A program made the translations under genes and the position numbers. The notes beneath the pieces are model-generated. The model did no database searches and was not told where the DNA came from. It saw only the letters and a program-made list of their open reading frames with translations. A DNA stretch of 64,000 nt from assembly GCF_009687845.1 (NCBI RefSeq), contig NZ_BLAD01000040.1:205586-269585 (forward strand), in the 5' to 3' direction. This stretch comes from Acrocarpospora corrugata. Lineage in GTDB: Bacteria > Actinomycetota > Actinomycetes > Streptosporangiales > Streptosporangiaceae. Positions within the stretch are counted from its first letter, which is position 1, and each line of letters opens with the position of its first letter. Of this stretch, positions 23,494-35,088 are shown piece by piece.

Positions 23494-23758
23494 CTAGGTC
23501 CGTCCGATCGGCCGACGTGGCCTGAGCGAGAACATGCGCGGTCATACGTTCGACCCGCGCCGCCACCTCCGGATCGGCCTGCACGGCCGCCACCGCCTTC
23601 CGAACCGCCGCGTCAGCGGCATGATCGGCTTCCGCCCGAGCCGCCAGCGCCGCGTTGACCACCGACGACACCGACTTGGCCCGCCCCGCCTTCACCTCTT
23701 CCTGAGCGTAGGCGTGCAAATGCTCGTCGATCGTGACGGTCACCGGCTTTGTTGTCAT
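23486..23758 (-). CDS. Ribbon-helix-helix antitoxin
   Basis: A 90-residue protein whose first ~45 residues fit a ribbon-helix-helix fold (PVTVTIDEHLHAYAQEEVKAG). A helical Ala-rich tail follows that would bind the toxin. It lies upstream of, and overlaps, the PIN gene: the standard VapBC order. The ATG at 23758 has no Shine-Dalgarno but has TATGAT 6 bp upstream. The palindrome there is a likely autoregulatory site. Confidence 0.82.
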   Translation of the reverse strand: MTTKPVTVTIDEHLHAYAQEEVKAGRAKSVSSVVNAALAARAEADHAADAAVRKAVAAVQADPEVAARVERMTAHVLAQATSADRTDLDV

Positions 23759-23780
23759 GTGACAATCATATGATGTCCAC
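23759..23780 (-). promoter_or_regulatory. Leaderless promoter and palindromic operator of the vapBC-like pair
   Basis: Minus-strand TATGAT (23765-23770) lies 6 bp before the antitoxin ATG. The -10 is embedded in the palindrome ATCATATGAT (23765-23774), flanked by GTG/CAC arms. The overlap fits repression by the RHH antitoxin. Confidence 0.55.
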
Positions 23781-23807
23781 GGCCGCGCACGGTATCAACG
23801 AGTCTTC

Positions 23808-24617
23808 TCAGGCGACAAGCGTCCCGGCGGCGGTCCAGGTGTTGCATCGGGCGGGGGACGGCTTCGCGAATCCCCGGTTCGCCCAGTACACGATGCTGCG
23901 GCCCGTACCGTGCCATCGCTCCTGCGTGGACCTCATGTCGTCTCCGGTGCCGCGTATGGTGTCGAGAAATTTCCGCCAATCACGCGTGGGGCGGTGGAGG
24001 GACTTCCAGACGCTCCCCAGGAAGGCACCGGCCAGGCAGTGGGCCTGGAGGTTGTAGCGACGCAGGTGCTCCGACTCCAGCTCGGACTCGCCGCTGCCCG
24101 TCAGGCGGTCGGCGGCTTTGCCGATGCCGGACAGGGCCTGGAGGTGATTGCCGTACTGATAGGCGACGATGTCCAGGAGGACAGGCCCGTCCGGGGCCTT
24201 GAGGAGGCTGTCCTTGAAGTAGATGACGATGGTCCCGTCGCAGTACTGTGCCACGCCGACCTCTTGCCAGTCAGTGCCGCAGGCCTCGGTGCCGGGATCG
24301 GCGATGAAGCGGACTTCGGGCTTTGTGGAGGGCAGCCGGGCGGCCTTCAGCAGCGGCCGCCACGACCTGTCCAGGCAGCCGAGCCAGGCGCGCAGGTACT
24401 TCGCGGCCGACTTGGGGTCGTTCTTCCTGACTCCTGGGAGAGAGCAGGCCCGCCGGGGAAGCGGCCCCGTCCGATAGAGAGGGTTCCTGGCCAGCACCGC
24501 GGGCATCGCCGGCGCATGAGCATACGAGCGGACCTGGGTCGCACTTGTGGCCTCCCCGGCCGCCAACCCAGGGAGGAGGCCGGCGATCAGGGCCGCGGCG
24601 AGAACAAAGGTGCGCAT
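23808..24617 (-). CDS. Secreted YpfJ-type metallopeptidase homologue with lost active site
   Basis: A 269-residue protein with a signal peptide (about 1-25) and the fold of neutral zinc metallopeptidases (PF04228: FIADPGT, CGT, YFKD). The expected HEYGHH is VAYQYGNHLQ (Tyr153, Gln154, Asn157). The usual ELQADC zinc-ligand segment is NLQAHC (Asn179, His183). Both first zinc ligands and the catalytic Glu are therefore gone, and protease activity is unlikely. Retained cysteines suggest a stable secreted protein with a binding role. It stands alone between the toxin pair and the GH3 gene. Confidence 0.72.
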   Translation of the reverse strand: MRTFVLAAALIAGLLPGLAAGEATSATQVRSYAHAPAMPAVLARNPLYRTGPLPRRACSLPGVRKNDPKSAAKYLRAWLGCLDRSWRPLLKAARLPSTKPEVRFIADPGTEACGTDWQEVGVAQYCDGTIVIYFKDSLLKAPDGPVLLDIVAYQYGNHLQALSGIGKAADRLTGSGESELESEHLRRYNLQAHCLAGAFLGSVWKSLHRPTRDWRKFLDTIRGTGDDMRSTQERWHGTGRSIVYWANRGFAKPSPARCNTWTAAGTLVA

Positions 24618-24762
24618 GAGGCGGGAAAATAGCCCAGCCGTACTGTGCCCGCAAGATCCGTCATCGTCATCCCGTTCACCACGGCCTCGGCCTGGGTCCC
24701 GCCGCCGTTCGGGGTCGGCCTCAGGCCGGGTGCCCGGACGGCGGGCGGGTGTTTCCCTATGG

Positions 24763-27408
<2,646 letters not shown>

Positions 27409-27480
27409 GAGGGATCCGTTCTCGAGCGCTGGGCCGCTTTGCGCCGATCTTGACTTGCGGCGACAACCCGGCTCAACTTC

Positions 27481-27492
27481 GAGAACGCTCTC
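27481..27492 (-). promoter_or_regulatory. LacI-type operator upstream of the GH3 gene
   Basis: GAGAACGCTCTC (minus strand GAGAGCGTTCTC) is a near-perfect 12-bp palindrome resembling the GGAGAGCGCTCTCC and GGGAGCGCTCCC sites at 11854 and 11744. It lies 73-84 bp before the GH3 start, so both secreted carbohydrate-active proteins may share one repressor. Confidence 0.5.
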
Positions 27493-27546
27493 TTCCCCTA
27501 CGACCAGAATGCCCTGGATGTGCCCTCTGGCAGGGGCACCGCGCGG

Positions 27547-27801
27547 CTACTTGTGCCTGAAGTAGACGAAGAGGCGGCCGTGGTTCTTGGCGTCCTTGTC
27601 GATGCGGTGGTAGAGGGCCTTGATGTGTTTCTGGTCCAGGAAGCGGAGGACCTTCTTCTTGAGCTGGCCGGAGCCCTTGCCGGGGATGATCTCCACCTCG
27701 GTGGCCTTCTTGGCCAGGGCCTCCTGGATGATCCCGTTCAGGGCTCGGTCGATCTGGTCGCCCTTGTTGAAGATGTCGTGGAGATCCAGCTTCAGCTTCA
27801 T
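27547..27801 (-). CDS. Small Smr/MutS2-like domain protein
   Basis: An 84-residue stand-alone Smr domain with the two signatures KLDLH (here LDLHDIF) and IIPGKGSGQLKKKV. Smr domains are nucleases or RNA/DNA-binding modules in MutS2 and in ribosome rescue, but small free-standing actinobacterial copies are uncharacterised. The ATG at 27801 has TAGACT-N6 upstream and no Shine-Dalgarno. Confidence 0.82.
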   Translation of the reverse strand: MKLKLDLHDIFNKGDQIDRALNGIIQEALAKKATEVEIIPGKGSGQLKKKVLRFLDQKHIKALYHRIDKDAKNHGRLFVYFRHK

Positions 27802-27813
27802 GGCAGGAGTCTA
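27802..27813 (-). promoter_or_regulatory. Leaderless promoter of the Smr gene
   Basis: Minus-strand TAGACT (27808-27813) lies 6 bp before the ATG at 27801. Confidence 0.5.
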
Positions 27814-27817
27814 ACTC

Positions 27818-28041
27818 GCGCCCAAAATAAACAGCGATCCTGTCAAATCCCCATCTAGTCTCGGAAATCATGGCTGGTTAAACTCCCTGGCAGGCCCGTT
27901 CCACCGCCAAGCGGTGGTCAAGCCGTCGTCAACCACCGGGGAGGGTTGAGTCTCTTCCGTGCGCCCGAACAGGCGCCTCCCGGGGGTGGCGCGACGCCTC
28001 TTGGTGTGCGACGAGTCCCGCACCCCCCACATGGAGGTTTC
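27818..28041 (+). promoter_or_regulatory. Structured leader region of the S8 protease gene
   Basis: This non-coding stretch has a CCACCGC-CAA-GCGGTGG hairpin (27901-27917). Near 27961-27992 there are alternative GCGCC/GGCGC pairings that cannot form together. The start GTG at 28042 has GGAGG 4 bp before it. It could be a regulatory 5' leader, but no known riboswitch was matched with confidence. Confidence 0.3.
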
Positions 28042-31000
28042 GTGTCCTCAAGGAAGTCACGTTCGAGACGCTTACGGTTAACCAGTGCCGTGGCCGTGCT
28101 CGGCCTGGTCGCGGCGGTGGTTCCCGCCGGGTCCGCGGCGGCGGACCCCACTCCGTCGTCGACTCCCAGCTTCACGGCGACGCCGCTGGGCACTCCGGAG
28201 CGGGTGGTCGGCGCCAAGTCGGTGACCGGGCAGCTGGCCGAGAGTGACGAGGAGCTGCTGAAGTCGAGCTCCTCGGCCCCGGTGAACGTCGTGGTCAAGC
28301 TGGACTATGACTCGCTGGCCGCGTACAAGGGCGGCCTGGCCGGGTTGCCGGGCACCAGTCCGGCCGTGACGGGCGAGGAACTCGACCCGGACAGCGCGGC
28401 CGTGAAGAACTACGTCAAGCACATCGAGGGCATCGAGCAGGAGTTCCTGGCCGAGCTGCCCGAGCGGGTCGCGGGCGCGAAGGTCGGGCAGCGGCTGCGG
28501 ACCGTCTACGGCGGCGTGGCGCTCACCGTGCCGGCCAACAAGGCGGCGGAGCTGCTGCGGCTGCCGGGTGTGGCGGCCGTGCAGGCGGACTCGCTGGAGA
28601 AGCCGCTGACCGACGCCAGCACCGATCTCATCGGCGCCACCACGGTCTACAACCACCTCGGCGGGGCGCCGTCCTCCGGCAAGGGCGTGATCGTCGGCAT
28701 TCTGGACTCGGGCGCGTGGCCTGAGCATCCGTCCTTCGCGGAGACGGCCGTCATCCCGGCTCCCCCGGCGAAGGCCGACGGAACCCCCCGGGTCTGCAAC
28801 TTCGGCGACAACCCGCTGACCCCGGCCGCGGATCCGTTCGCGTGCAACCGGAAGCTGATCTCCGGGCAGGCGTTCCTGGCCACCTACAACGCGCTTATCG
28901 GTGGCGAGGTCTACAACTCGGCCCGTGACTCCAACGGCCACGGAACCCACACCGCCACCACGGCGGCGGGCGGCGTGGTCGCGGACGCCACTCCGCTCGG
29001 CATCTCCCGCGGGAAGATCCAGGGCGTCTCGCCCGCTTCGCACGTGGCAGTCTACAAGGTGTGCGGCGCGGAGGGCTGTTTCGGTTCCGACACGGTCCAG
29101 GCAATCGCGCAAGCCATCCTGGACGGCGTGCAGGTGATCAACTTCTCCATCTCCGGTGGAGCGAACCCCTACAGCGACGCGGTCGAGCTGGCGTTCCTGG
29201 ACGCCTACGCGGCGGGAGTCTTCGTGGCGGCGTCGGCGGGCAACGCCGGGCCGGGCGCGGGCACCACCGACCACCGCGGGCCGTGGCTGACCACGGTCGC
29301 CGCGTCCACGCAGAAGCGCACGTTCGAGTCGACCATCACCTTCACCGGCGGGCCGACCATCAAGGGCGCCTCGATCACGGGCGGCGTCAGTACGGCCGCG
29401 CCGGTGGTGCTGGCCTCCGCGCCGCCGTACAACGACCCGCTGTGCCTCAGCACGCCGCCGGCGGGGCTGTTCACCGGGAAGATCGTGGCGTGTGAGCGCG
29501 GCGTCAACCGGGTGCTGAAGGGCTTCCAGGTCAAGCAGGGCGGCGGCGTGGGGATGATTCTCTACAACAGCACGCCGCTGGACATCATGACCGACAACCA
29601 CTGGCTGCCGACGGTGCACATCGACAAGCCGGCCACCGACGTGCTGCTGGCCCACCTGGCCGCCACCCCCGGGGAGACGGCCACGTTCACCCAGGGCACG
29701 AAGGCCAGCTGGCAGCGCGACTCGATCACCACGTTCTCCTCGCGCGGGCCGGGCGGGGACTTCCTCAAGCCGGACGTGACCGCGCCGGGCCTGCACATCC
29801 TGGCCGGGCACACGCCGACGCCGGAGTCTCCGCTGGAGGGTCCGCCCGGCAACCTGTACCAGGTCATCGCGGGCACCTCGATGTCCTCGCCGCACGTGGC
29901 GGGCGCGGCGGCGCTGCTGCGCTCGCTGCACCCGTCGTGGACGCCGGGGCAGGTCAAGTCGGCGCTGGAGACCACGGCGACGGACAACGTCACCAAGTCC
30001 GACCGGGTCACCCCGGCCGACCCGTTCGACACCGGCGGCGGCCGCATCGACCTGAGCGAGGCGTGGGACGCGGTGCTCACCCTCGACGAGACCGCGGCCA
30101 ACTTCGCGGCCTCGGCGACCGACCCGCTCGCCCGGATCAACCTCAACCTGCCGTCGGTGAACGCGCCCACCATGCCGGGCGTGATCACCGCCAAGCGGAC
30201 CGTGACCAACGTCACCGACGAGACCGTCTCCTACACCGCGAGGGGCCGGACCGTCAGCGGCGCGCACATCGCGGTCACGCCGGCCGAGTTCGACGTCCCG
30301 GCGGGCGGCAGCGTCGAGCTGACCATCACGATCACCGCGCCGGAACTGCCGGACGGGCAGTACTTCGGGTCGATCGCCCTCCGGCAGGAGGACGGGAACA
30401 AGGACCACCACCTGCCGGTGGCGTTCTTCCGCCAGGAGGGCGCGGTCCCGGTCGACCAGACCTGCGCGCCGTCCGCCATCGCCCGCAACACCGGCGAATC
30501 CACCTGTACGGTCACCGTCCAGAACAACACCCTGGAGGACACCGACGTCACCGCGGTCAGCACGCTCGACAGCAAGCTCCGGCTGAACAGCGTGACCGGG
30601 GCCACGGCCACCGGCACGCAGGTCGCGACCGCCCAGGAGACGCTCACCGCCAAGCAGCCCGACCGGCCGGTCATCGCCCCGGGTGAGCTGTTCGGCTACA
30701 TCCCGCTGGACGCGTTCGGCATCGCGCCGACACCGGTCGGCGACGAGGAGGCGGTGAACTTCAACGTCCCGACGTTCCGGTTCGCCGGGCAGACGTTCAA
30801 CCGGATCGGCATCACCTCCAACGGGTACGCGGTGGCGGGCGGCACCAACGGCTCGGCGGACATCCAGTTCACCCCGCAGTCGCTGCCGAACGCGGCCCGG
30901 CCGAACGGCGTGATGGCGCCGTTCTGGACGGACCTCGACGGCACGGGCGCGCCCGGCATCTTCGCCAGCACGCTCACGGACGGCGTCGGCACCTGGATCG

Positions 31001-31368
31001 TGCTGGAATGGCGCCTCAACCTGTTCGGCACGACCGCTCAGCGGGTCTTCCAGCAGTGGATCGGCGTCAACGGCGTCGAGGACATCACCTACGCCTATCC
31101 GGGCGCGCTGCCCTACCCGGGTGCCGCGTACGGGCTGACCGTGGGCGCCGAGAACGCCGACGGAACCGCCGGCAGCCAGATCCCGGCCGGCACCGGGGTC
31201 GGGTCGGACTTCCGGATCACCAGCACGCCTGGCGCTCCCGGTGAGTCGCTGACATACACGATGAAGGTCAAGGGTGTGGCCACCGGCTCCGGCACGGTCA
31301 CCACCGCGGTCTCCACCGATCAGGTGCAGGGCATCACCGTGGAGGTGGACAGGATCACCGTTCAGTAG
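28042..31368 (+). CDS. Secreted S8 (subtilisin-family) serine protease
   Basis: 1108 residues: basic N-terminus and signal peptide (about 1-38), I9 propeptide-like region (about 85-185), and an S8 catalytic domain with Asp222 (ILDSG), His300 (NGHGTHT) and Ser613 ([11 protein letters not shown]). A PA domain is inserted (about 450-555). A fibronectin-like domain follows (about 700-810), then a C-terminal beta-rich region to the end. The layout fits large extracellular cucumisin/lactocepin-like proteases. GTG 28042 follows GGAGG. It ends at a strong bidirectional terminator. Confidence 0.93.
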   Translation: MSSRKSRSRRLRLTSAVAVLGLVAAVVPAGSAAADPTPSSTPSFTATPLGTPERVVGAKSVTGQLAESDEELLKSSSSAPVNVVVKLDYDSLAAYKGGLAGLPGTSPAVTGEELDPDSAAVKNYVKHIEGIEQEFLAELPERVAGAKVGQRLRTVYGGVALTVPANKAAELLRLPGVAAVQADSLEKPLTDASTDLIGATTVYNHLGGAPSSGKGVIVGILDSGAWPEHPSFAETAVIPAPPAKADGTPRVCNFGDNPLTPAADPFACNRKLISGQAFLATYNALIGGEVYNSARDSNGHGTHTATTAAGGVVADATPLGISRGKIQGVSPASHVAVYKVCGAEGCFGSDTVQAIAQAILDGVQVINFSISGGANPYSDAVELAFLDAYAAGVFVAASAGNAGPGAGTTDHRGPWLTTVAASTQKRTFESTITFTGGPTIKGASITGGVSTAAPVVLASAPPYNDPLCLSTPPAGLFTGKIVACERGVNRVLKGFQVKQGGGVGMILYNSTPLDIMTDNHWLPTVHIDKPATDVLLAHLAATPGETATFTQGTKASWQRDSITTFSSRGPGGDFLKPDVTAPGLHILAGHTPTPESPLEGPPGNLYQVIAGTSMSSPHVAGAAALLRSLHPSWTPGQVKSALETTATDNVTKSDRVTPADPFDTGGGRIDLSEAWDAVLTLDETAANFAASATDPLARINLNLPSVNAPTMPGVITAKRTVTNVTDETVSYTARGRTVSGAHIAVTPAEFDVPAGGSVELTITITAPELPDGQYFGSIALRQEDGNKDHHLPVAFFRQEGAVPVDQTCAPSAIARNTGESTCTVTVQNNTLEDTDVTAVSTLDSKLRLNSVTGATATGTQVATAQETLTAKQPDRPVIAPGELFGYIPLDAFGIAPTPVGDEEAVNFNVPTFRFAGQTFNRIGITSNGYAVAGGTNGSADIQFTPQSLPNAARPNGVMAPFWTDLDGTGAPGIFASTLTDGVGTWIVLEWRLNLFGTTAQRVFQQWIGVNGVEDITYAYPGALPYPGAAYGLTVGAENADGTAGSQIPAGTGVGSDFRITSTPGAPGESLTYTMKVKGVATGSGTVTTAVSTDQVQGITVEVDRITVQ

Positions 31369-31378
31369 TCGCTCATGA

Positions 31379-31413
31379 GACAGGCCCGGCGGGGGAATCC
31401 CGCCGGGCCTGTC
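31379..31413. terminator. Bidirectional terminator between S8 protease and CBS genes
   Basis: GACAGGCCCGGCGGG (31379-31393) pairs perfectly with its complement (31399-31413) around a 5-nt loop. It starts 10 bp after the protease stop and ends 18 bp before the CBS stop on the other strand. Confidence 0.8.
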
Positions 31414-31431
31414 CCGTTGACGAACGTGGTT

Positions 31432-31860
31432 TCAGCCGCGCAGGTAGCCGACCAGGTGCTCCCGTTCGGATTCCAGTTCCTCGATGGCGCTTTTCACGAC
31501 GTCGCCGATGCTGACGATGCCGATGAGCCGTCCGTCCCGTACGACGGGGACATGCCGGATCCGATGATTGGTCATGGTCTGGCGGAGGTCCTCCACGTTG
31601 GCGTCCGGGGCGCAGCTGCGCACCTCGGAGGTCATGATGGAAGAGACCGGGCCGCCCAGGACATCCGAGCCACGCTGGTGGAGATGCCGCACGACATCAC
31701 GCTCTGAGACGATTCCGGCGATGGTCATCCCGTCTTCGGAGACCACCACCGCGCCGATGTTCCGCTCCGCGAGCACACCGAGCAACTCCGCGACCGTAGC
31801 TTGCGGAGTCACGGTGACGACACCGGCTCCTTTACCCTGCAAGATCGTACCGATCAGCAA
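31432..31860 (-). CDS. Two-CBS-domain protein
   Basis: About 142 residues forming one Bateman pair: CBS1 (VVTVTPQATVAELLGVL...IAGIVSERDVVRHL) and CBS2 (SCAPDANVEDLRQTMTNHRIRHVPVV...IGIVSIGDVVK). Such stand-alone proteins bind adenine nucleotides and can regulate partners. The start is uncertain. TTG 31860 gives the usual family N-terminus (LLIGTILQGKGAGVV); a GTG four codons earlier, or a TTG at 31938, is possible. Two hairpins precede it. Confidence 0.82.
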   Translation of the reverse strand: MLIGTILQGKGAGVVTVTPQATVAELLGVLAERNIGAVVVSEDGMTIAGIVSERDVVRHLHQRGSDVLGGPVSSIMTSEVRSCAPDANVEDLRQTMTNHRIRHVPVVRDGRLIGIVSIGDVVKSAIEELESEREHLVGYLRG

Positions 31861-31902
31861 CCGACACCACACCCTTCCTGCCGGGGGTACAGGTGGGGAT
31901 CC

Positions 31903-31959
31903 CCTTTTCGGATCCTGACTAAGCGTCCGAAAAGGCAAATCCTGTCCCCACAGGGGACA
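31903..31959 (-). promoter_or_regulatory. Tandem hairpins upstream of the CBS gene
   Basis: CCTTTTCGGA (31903-31912) pairs with TCCGAAAAGG (31926-31935), and TGTCCCC-ACA-GGGGACA (31943-31959) forms a second perfect stem. Both lie just upstream of the CBS coding region on its strand. They may be operator sites or a structured leader. The rest of the gap to 32070 shows nothing further. Confidence 0.45.
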
Positions 31960-32070
31960 ACCCCCGGTGACCCTGCGTCAAGGCTCCCAGATGCCCACTT
32001 TCCCCTTCCCATGTCCCGAAATTTCCCTTAACGTGCCGATAAAATGTGAAATGGCATTGGAGGGGTGTTC

Positions 32071-33462
32071 GTGGGGGAGCTCAACGTCGGGAGTCATGAT
32101 CTGCCGATTGGGGCCGAGCTGGCCGCGTTCATGACGGAGGGGTGGGCGGACACGAGGCGGGCCGATCCGCGGCCGCTGGCGGTCTCCGCGTACACGGCCA
32201 AGAGGCGGGCCCGGCTGGCGGAACGGTTTCCCGGGGAGTATCTGGTCATTCCGTCCGGGCGGCTCAAGGTGCGCAGCAACGACATGGACTACCGGTTCCG
32301 TGCGGACAGCGCGTTCGTGTACCTGACCGGCGATCAGGAGCCGGACGACGTGCTGGTGATCGATCCGAGTGGGTCGGCGCGCCTGCTCGTCCGGCCGCGG
32401 TCGGCGCGGTCGGCGGGGCAGGAGTTCTACCGGGATCGCCGTTACGGCGAGCTGTGGGTGGGACGCCGCCCGGATCTGGCCGAGGCGGCGGCGCTCTACC
32501 AGGTCGACTGCGCGCACATCGACGGGCTGGCGGATGCCGTACCGGCCGGAAAGGCACGGGTGCTGCGCGGCGTCGACGCGAACGTGGACGCGCTGATCTC
32601 CGCAGGGGACGGGGACACCGAGTTCGCCACGTTCCTGTCCGAGCTGCGGCTGGTCAAGGACGAGTGGGAGGTGGCCGAACTGCAGCACGCCGTGGACGCC
32701 ACCGCGCGCGGCTTCGAGGACGTCGTGAAGGCGCTGCCGCAGGCCCTCGCGCACCCGCGCGGCGAACGGCACGTGGAGGGGATCTTCGGCCTGCGCGCCC
32801 GCCTGGAGGGCAACGGCGTCGGTTACGACACCATCGCGGCGTCGGGCGCGCACGCCTCCGTGCTGCACTGGATGCGCAACGACGGCGGGCTCAACCCGGA
32901 CGAACTACTCCTGCTGGACGCGGGCGTGGAGACCGACCAGCTCTACACGGCCGACGTCACCCGCACCTTCCCGCTCTCCGGCCGGTTCAGCCCGGTCCAG
33001 CGCCGGGTGTACGACCTGGTGTACGCGGCGCAGTCGGCCGCCATCGCCACCCTCCGGCCCGGCGCCAGGTTCCGTGACTTCCACCTGGCCGCGATGCGCG
33101 TGATCGCCGCCGGCCTGCACGACTGGGGACTCCTCGCCACGGCCGACATCGCCGACGGACGGTACCGCCGCTACACCCTCTGCTCCAGCGGCCACATGCT
33201 CGGCCTGGACGTGCACGACTGCGCGAAGGCCCGCGCCGGGACCTACCTGGACGGGGTGCTCGAAGAAGGCCAGGTCCTGACCGTCGAACCCGGCCTCTAC
33301 TTCCAGCCCGACGACCTGACCCTGCCGCCGGAGCTTTGGGGCGTCGGCGTCCGCATCGAGGACGACCTCGTCATCACCGCGGACGGCGCCCGCCTGATGT
33401 CCGGAGGGCTCCCCCGCGAAGCGTCCGGAATCGAGGCGTGGCTGGCCACACTATTGCCCTGA
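32071..33462 (+). CDS. Xaa-Pro aminopeptidase (M24B, aminopeptidase P)
   Basis: 463 residues: an N-terminal aminopeptidase-P domain (about 40-175: VIPSGRLKVRSNDMDYRFRADSAFVYLTG) and a pita-bread catalytic domain. Metal ligands are visible as LLLLDAGVETDQLYTADVTRTFP (two Asp), SSGHMLGLDVHD (His), VLTVEPGLYF (Glu) and VGVRIEDDLVIT (Glu). It removes N-terminal residues before proline. GTG 32071 has GGAGG 7 bp upstream; GTG 32065 is too close to it. Confidence 0.93.
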   Translation: MGELNVGSHDLPIGAELAAFMTEGWADTRRADPRPLAVSAYTAKRRARLAERFPGEYLVIPSGRLKVRSNDMDYRFRADSAFVYLTGDQEPDDVLVIDPSGSARLLVRPRSARSAGQEFYRDRRYGELWVGRRPDLAEAAALYQVDCAHIDGLADAVPAGKARVLRGVDANVDALISAGDGDTEFATFLSELRLVKDEWEVAELQHAVDATARGFEDVVKALPQALAHPRGERHVEGIFGLRARLEGNGVGYDTIAASGAHASVLHWMRNDGGLNPDELLLLDAGVETDQLYTADVTRTFPLSGRFSPVQRRVYDLVYAAQSAAIATLRPGARFRDFHLAAMRVIAAGLHDWGLLATADIADGRYRRYTLCSSGHMLGLDVHDCAKARAGTYLDGVLEEGQVLTVEPGLYFQPDDLTLPPELWGVGVRIEDDLVITADGARLMSGGLPREASGIEAWLATLLP

Positions 33463-33529
33463 TTTTCGCGAAAGCGGCTAATTACTGGACTGCCCGTCAG
33501 TAGGGTGACTCCTCCGGAATGGGGTGGTC

Positions 33530-34300
33530 ATGGCACGGCTCACGGGCACTCTGGGGCAGGTCGGCGACCTGTTCATCATCACACTTGAGGGATTTCGCAG
33601 GACTTGGGATGTTCGGTCCTGGTTCTGGGAGTTCGTCCATCAGTGCTGGTTCTTGACCCGGGTGACCAGTGTGCCGGTTCTGCTGGTCTCGCTGCCGCTG
33701 GGCGCGACCGTCGCCCTACAGGTGGGTGATCTCGCCTGGCAGCTGGGGGCGCAGTCGGCGACCGGGAGCGCGGTCTTCACCGGGACGGTCCGGGAGGTCG
33801 CGCCGATGGCGTCCGCGCTGCTGATCGCGGGCGCCGGGGGGTCGGCGATGACCTCCGACATCGGCGCGCGGCACATCAGGGACGAGCTCGCCGCCATGGA
33901 GGCGATGGCGGTCAACCCGATCCACCGGCTGGTCACGCCGCGCCTGTGGGCGGCCAGCACGGTGGCGGTGCTGCTGGTGCCGCTGGTCATCCTGGCCGCG
34001 GCCGGGGGCGGCTACTTCTTCAACGTGATCGTGCAGGGCACCACGCCGGGGGCCTACTTCGACGGCGCGACCCGGCTGCTGTCGCTGAGCGACCTGCTGG
34101 TCACCCTGTTCAAGGCGTGGATCTTCGGGTTCGTGGCGGCGATGGTGTCCTGCTCGATGGGGATGAAGTGCGACACCAGCCCGGCCGGGGTGGGGCGGGC
34201 GGTCAACAAGGCGACCGTGGTGACGTTCCTGCTGGTGTTCACGCTCAACTACGTCATCTCGACGATCTACTTCCTCGCCTACCCGCCGAGGGCGTACTGA
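33530..34300 (+). CDS. YrbE/MlaE-family ABC permease of the mce operon (first)
   Basis: About 256 residues with the MlaE fold: an amphipathic start (GRTWDVRSWFWEF region) and about five or six membrane helices. The conserved loop TVREVAPMASALLIAGAGGSAMTSDIGARHIRDELAAMEAMAV follows, in which the Glu-rich EAM segment docks the ATPase. With the second YrbE protein it forms the inner-membrane pore of an Mce lipid importer. ATG 33530 is preferred over GTG 33524. Its TGA overlaps the next ATG. No ATPase gene (MceG/MlaF) is nearby, as is usual for mce operons. A TAGGGT -10 lies at 33501-33506. Confidence 0.93.
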   Translation: MARLTGTLGQVGDLFIITLEGFRRTWDVRSWFWEFVHQCWFLTRVTSVPVLLVSLPLGATVALQVGDLAWQLGAQSATGSAVFTGTVREVAPMASALLIAGAGGSAMTSDIGARHIRDELAAMEAMAVNPIHRLVTPRLWAASTVAVLLVPLVILAAAGGGYFFNVIVQGTTPGAYFDGATRLLSLSDLLVTLFKAWIFGFVAAMVSCSMGMKCDTSPAGVGRAVNKATVVTFLLVFTLNYVISTIYFLAYPPRAY

Positions 34301-35088
34301 TGGCCGGCTACCTGCCGCTGTTCGCGGTGCGGGTGGTGTTCTACTCGCTGCGCGACATCGTGCTGAGGCTCAAGTACCTGAAAGTGGTGTTGCGGCAGGT
34401 CAGTGACGTGGTGGTGGGCGTCGGGGCGACCGTGGTCGGCGGCGGGATGGTCCTGGTGGTGTTCACCATGGCGTTCTTCGTCGGGGCGACCGTCGGGTTG
34501 CAGGGGTATCAGGGGCTGCAGGCGATCGGCGCGGATCCGTACATGGGGCTGGTGGCCAGTTTCGCGAACGTGCGGGAGGTCACGCCGATCATCACGGCGG
34601 TCGCGCTGGCCGCGCAGGTCGGGTCGGCGTTCACGGCCGAGCTCGGGGCGATGCGGATCTCGGAGGAGATCGACGCGCTGGAGGTGATGGGCATCAACGC
34701 CTTCACCTACCTGGTGTGCACGCGGGTGGTGGCGACGCTGATCGGGCTGCTGCCGATCTATCTGATCGCGCTGTTCGCGAGCTTCTTCGCGACGCGGTTC
34801 ATGTGTGTGGAGGTCTTCGGGATGGCTCCCGGGGGCTACGACCACTACTTCACGCTCAACCTGCCGGTGATCGACATCGTGTACAGCGTGACCAAGGTGG
34901 CGATCTTCGCGTTCGCGGTCGTGGTCATCCACTGCTACCAGGGCTTCCACGCCTCCGGCGGCCCGGCCGGCGTCGGGGTGGCGGCCGGGCGGGCGATCCG
35001 GCAGTCGATCATCACGGTGGTGCTGCTCAACCTGCTGCTGTCGTACCTGTTCTGGGGTGACGGCGGAAGCGTGAGGCTGACCGGATGA
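34300..35088 (+). CDS. YrbE/MlaE-family ABC permease of the mce operon (second)
   Basis: 262 residues, paralogous to the preceding permease, with ANVREVTPIITAVALAAQVGSAFTAELGAMRISEEIDALEVMGI as the MlaE signature and about six membrane segments. It pairs with the first YrbE protein. It begins at the TGATG junction and overlaps mceA by 4 bp (ATGA). Confidence 0.93.
   Translation: MAGYLPLFAVRVVFYSLRDIVLRLKYLKVVLRQVSDVVVGVGATVVGGGMVLVVFTMAFFVGATVGLQGYQGLQAIGADPYMGLVASFANVREVTPIITAVALAAQVGSAFTAELGAMRISEEIDALEVMGINAFTYLVCTRVVATLIGLLPIYLIALFASFFATRFMCVEVFGMAPGGYDHYFTLNLPVIDIVYSVTKVAIFAFAVVVIHCYQGFHASGGPAGVGVAAGRAIRQSIITVVLLNLLLSYLFWGDGGSVRLTG

Noticed and set aside
27900..28041. c-di-AMP (ydaO) riboswitch before the S8 protease
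   Set aside because: Some GC stems and a GGGGAGGG stretch are present, but the conserved core could not be matched by eye; it needs a covariance-model search.
28078..30411. 777-codon open frame on the minus strand opposite the S8 protease
   Set aside because: It is Arg/Gly/His/Val-rich low complexity typical of a GC-rich antisense shadow, while the plus strand encodes a full catalytic triad.
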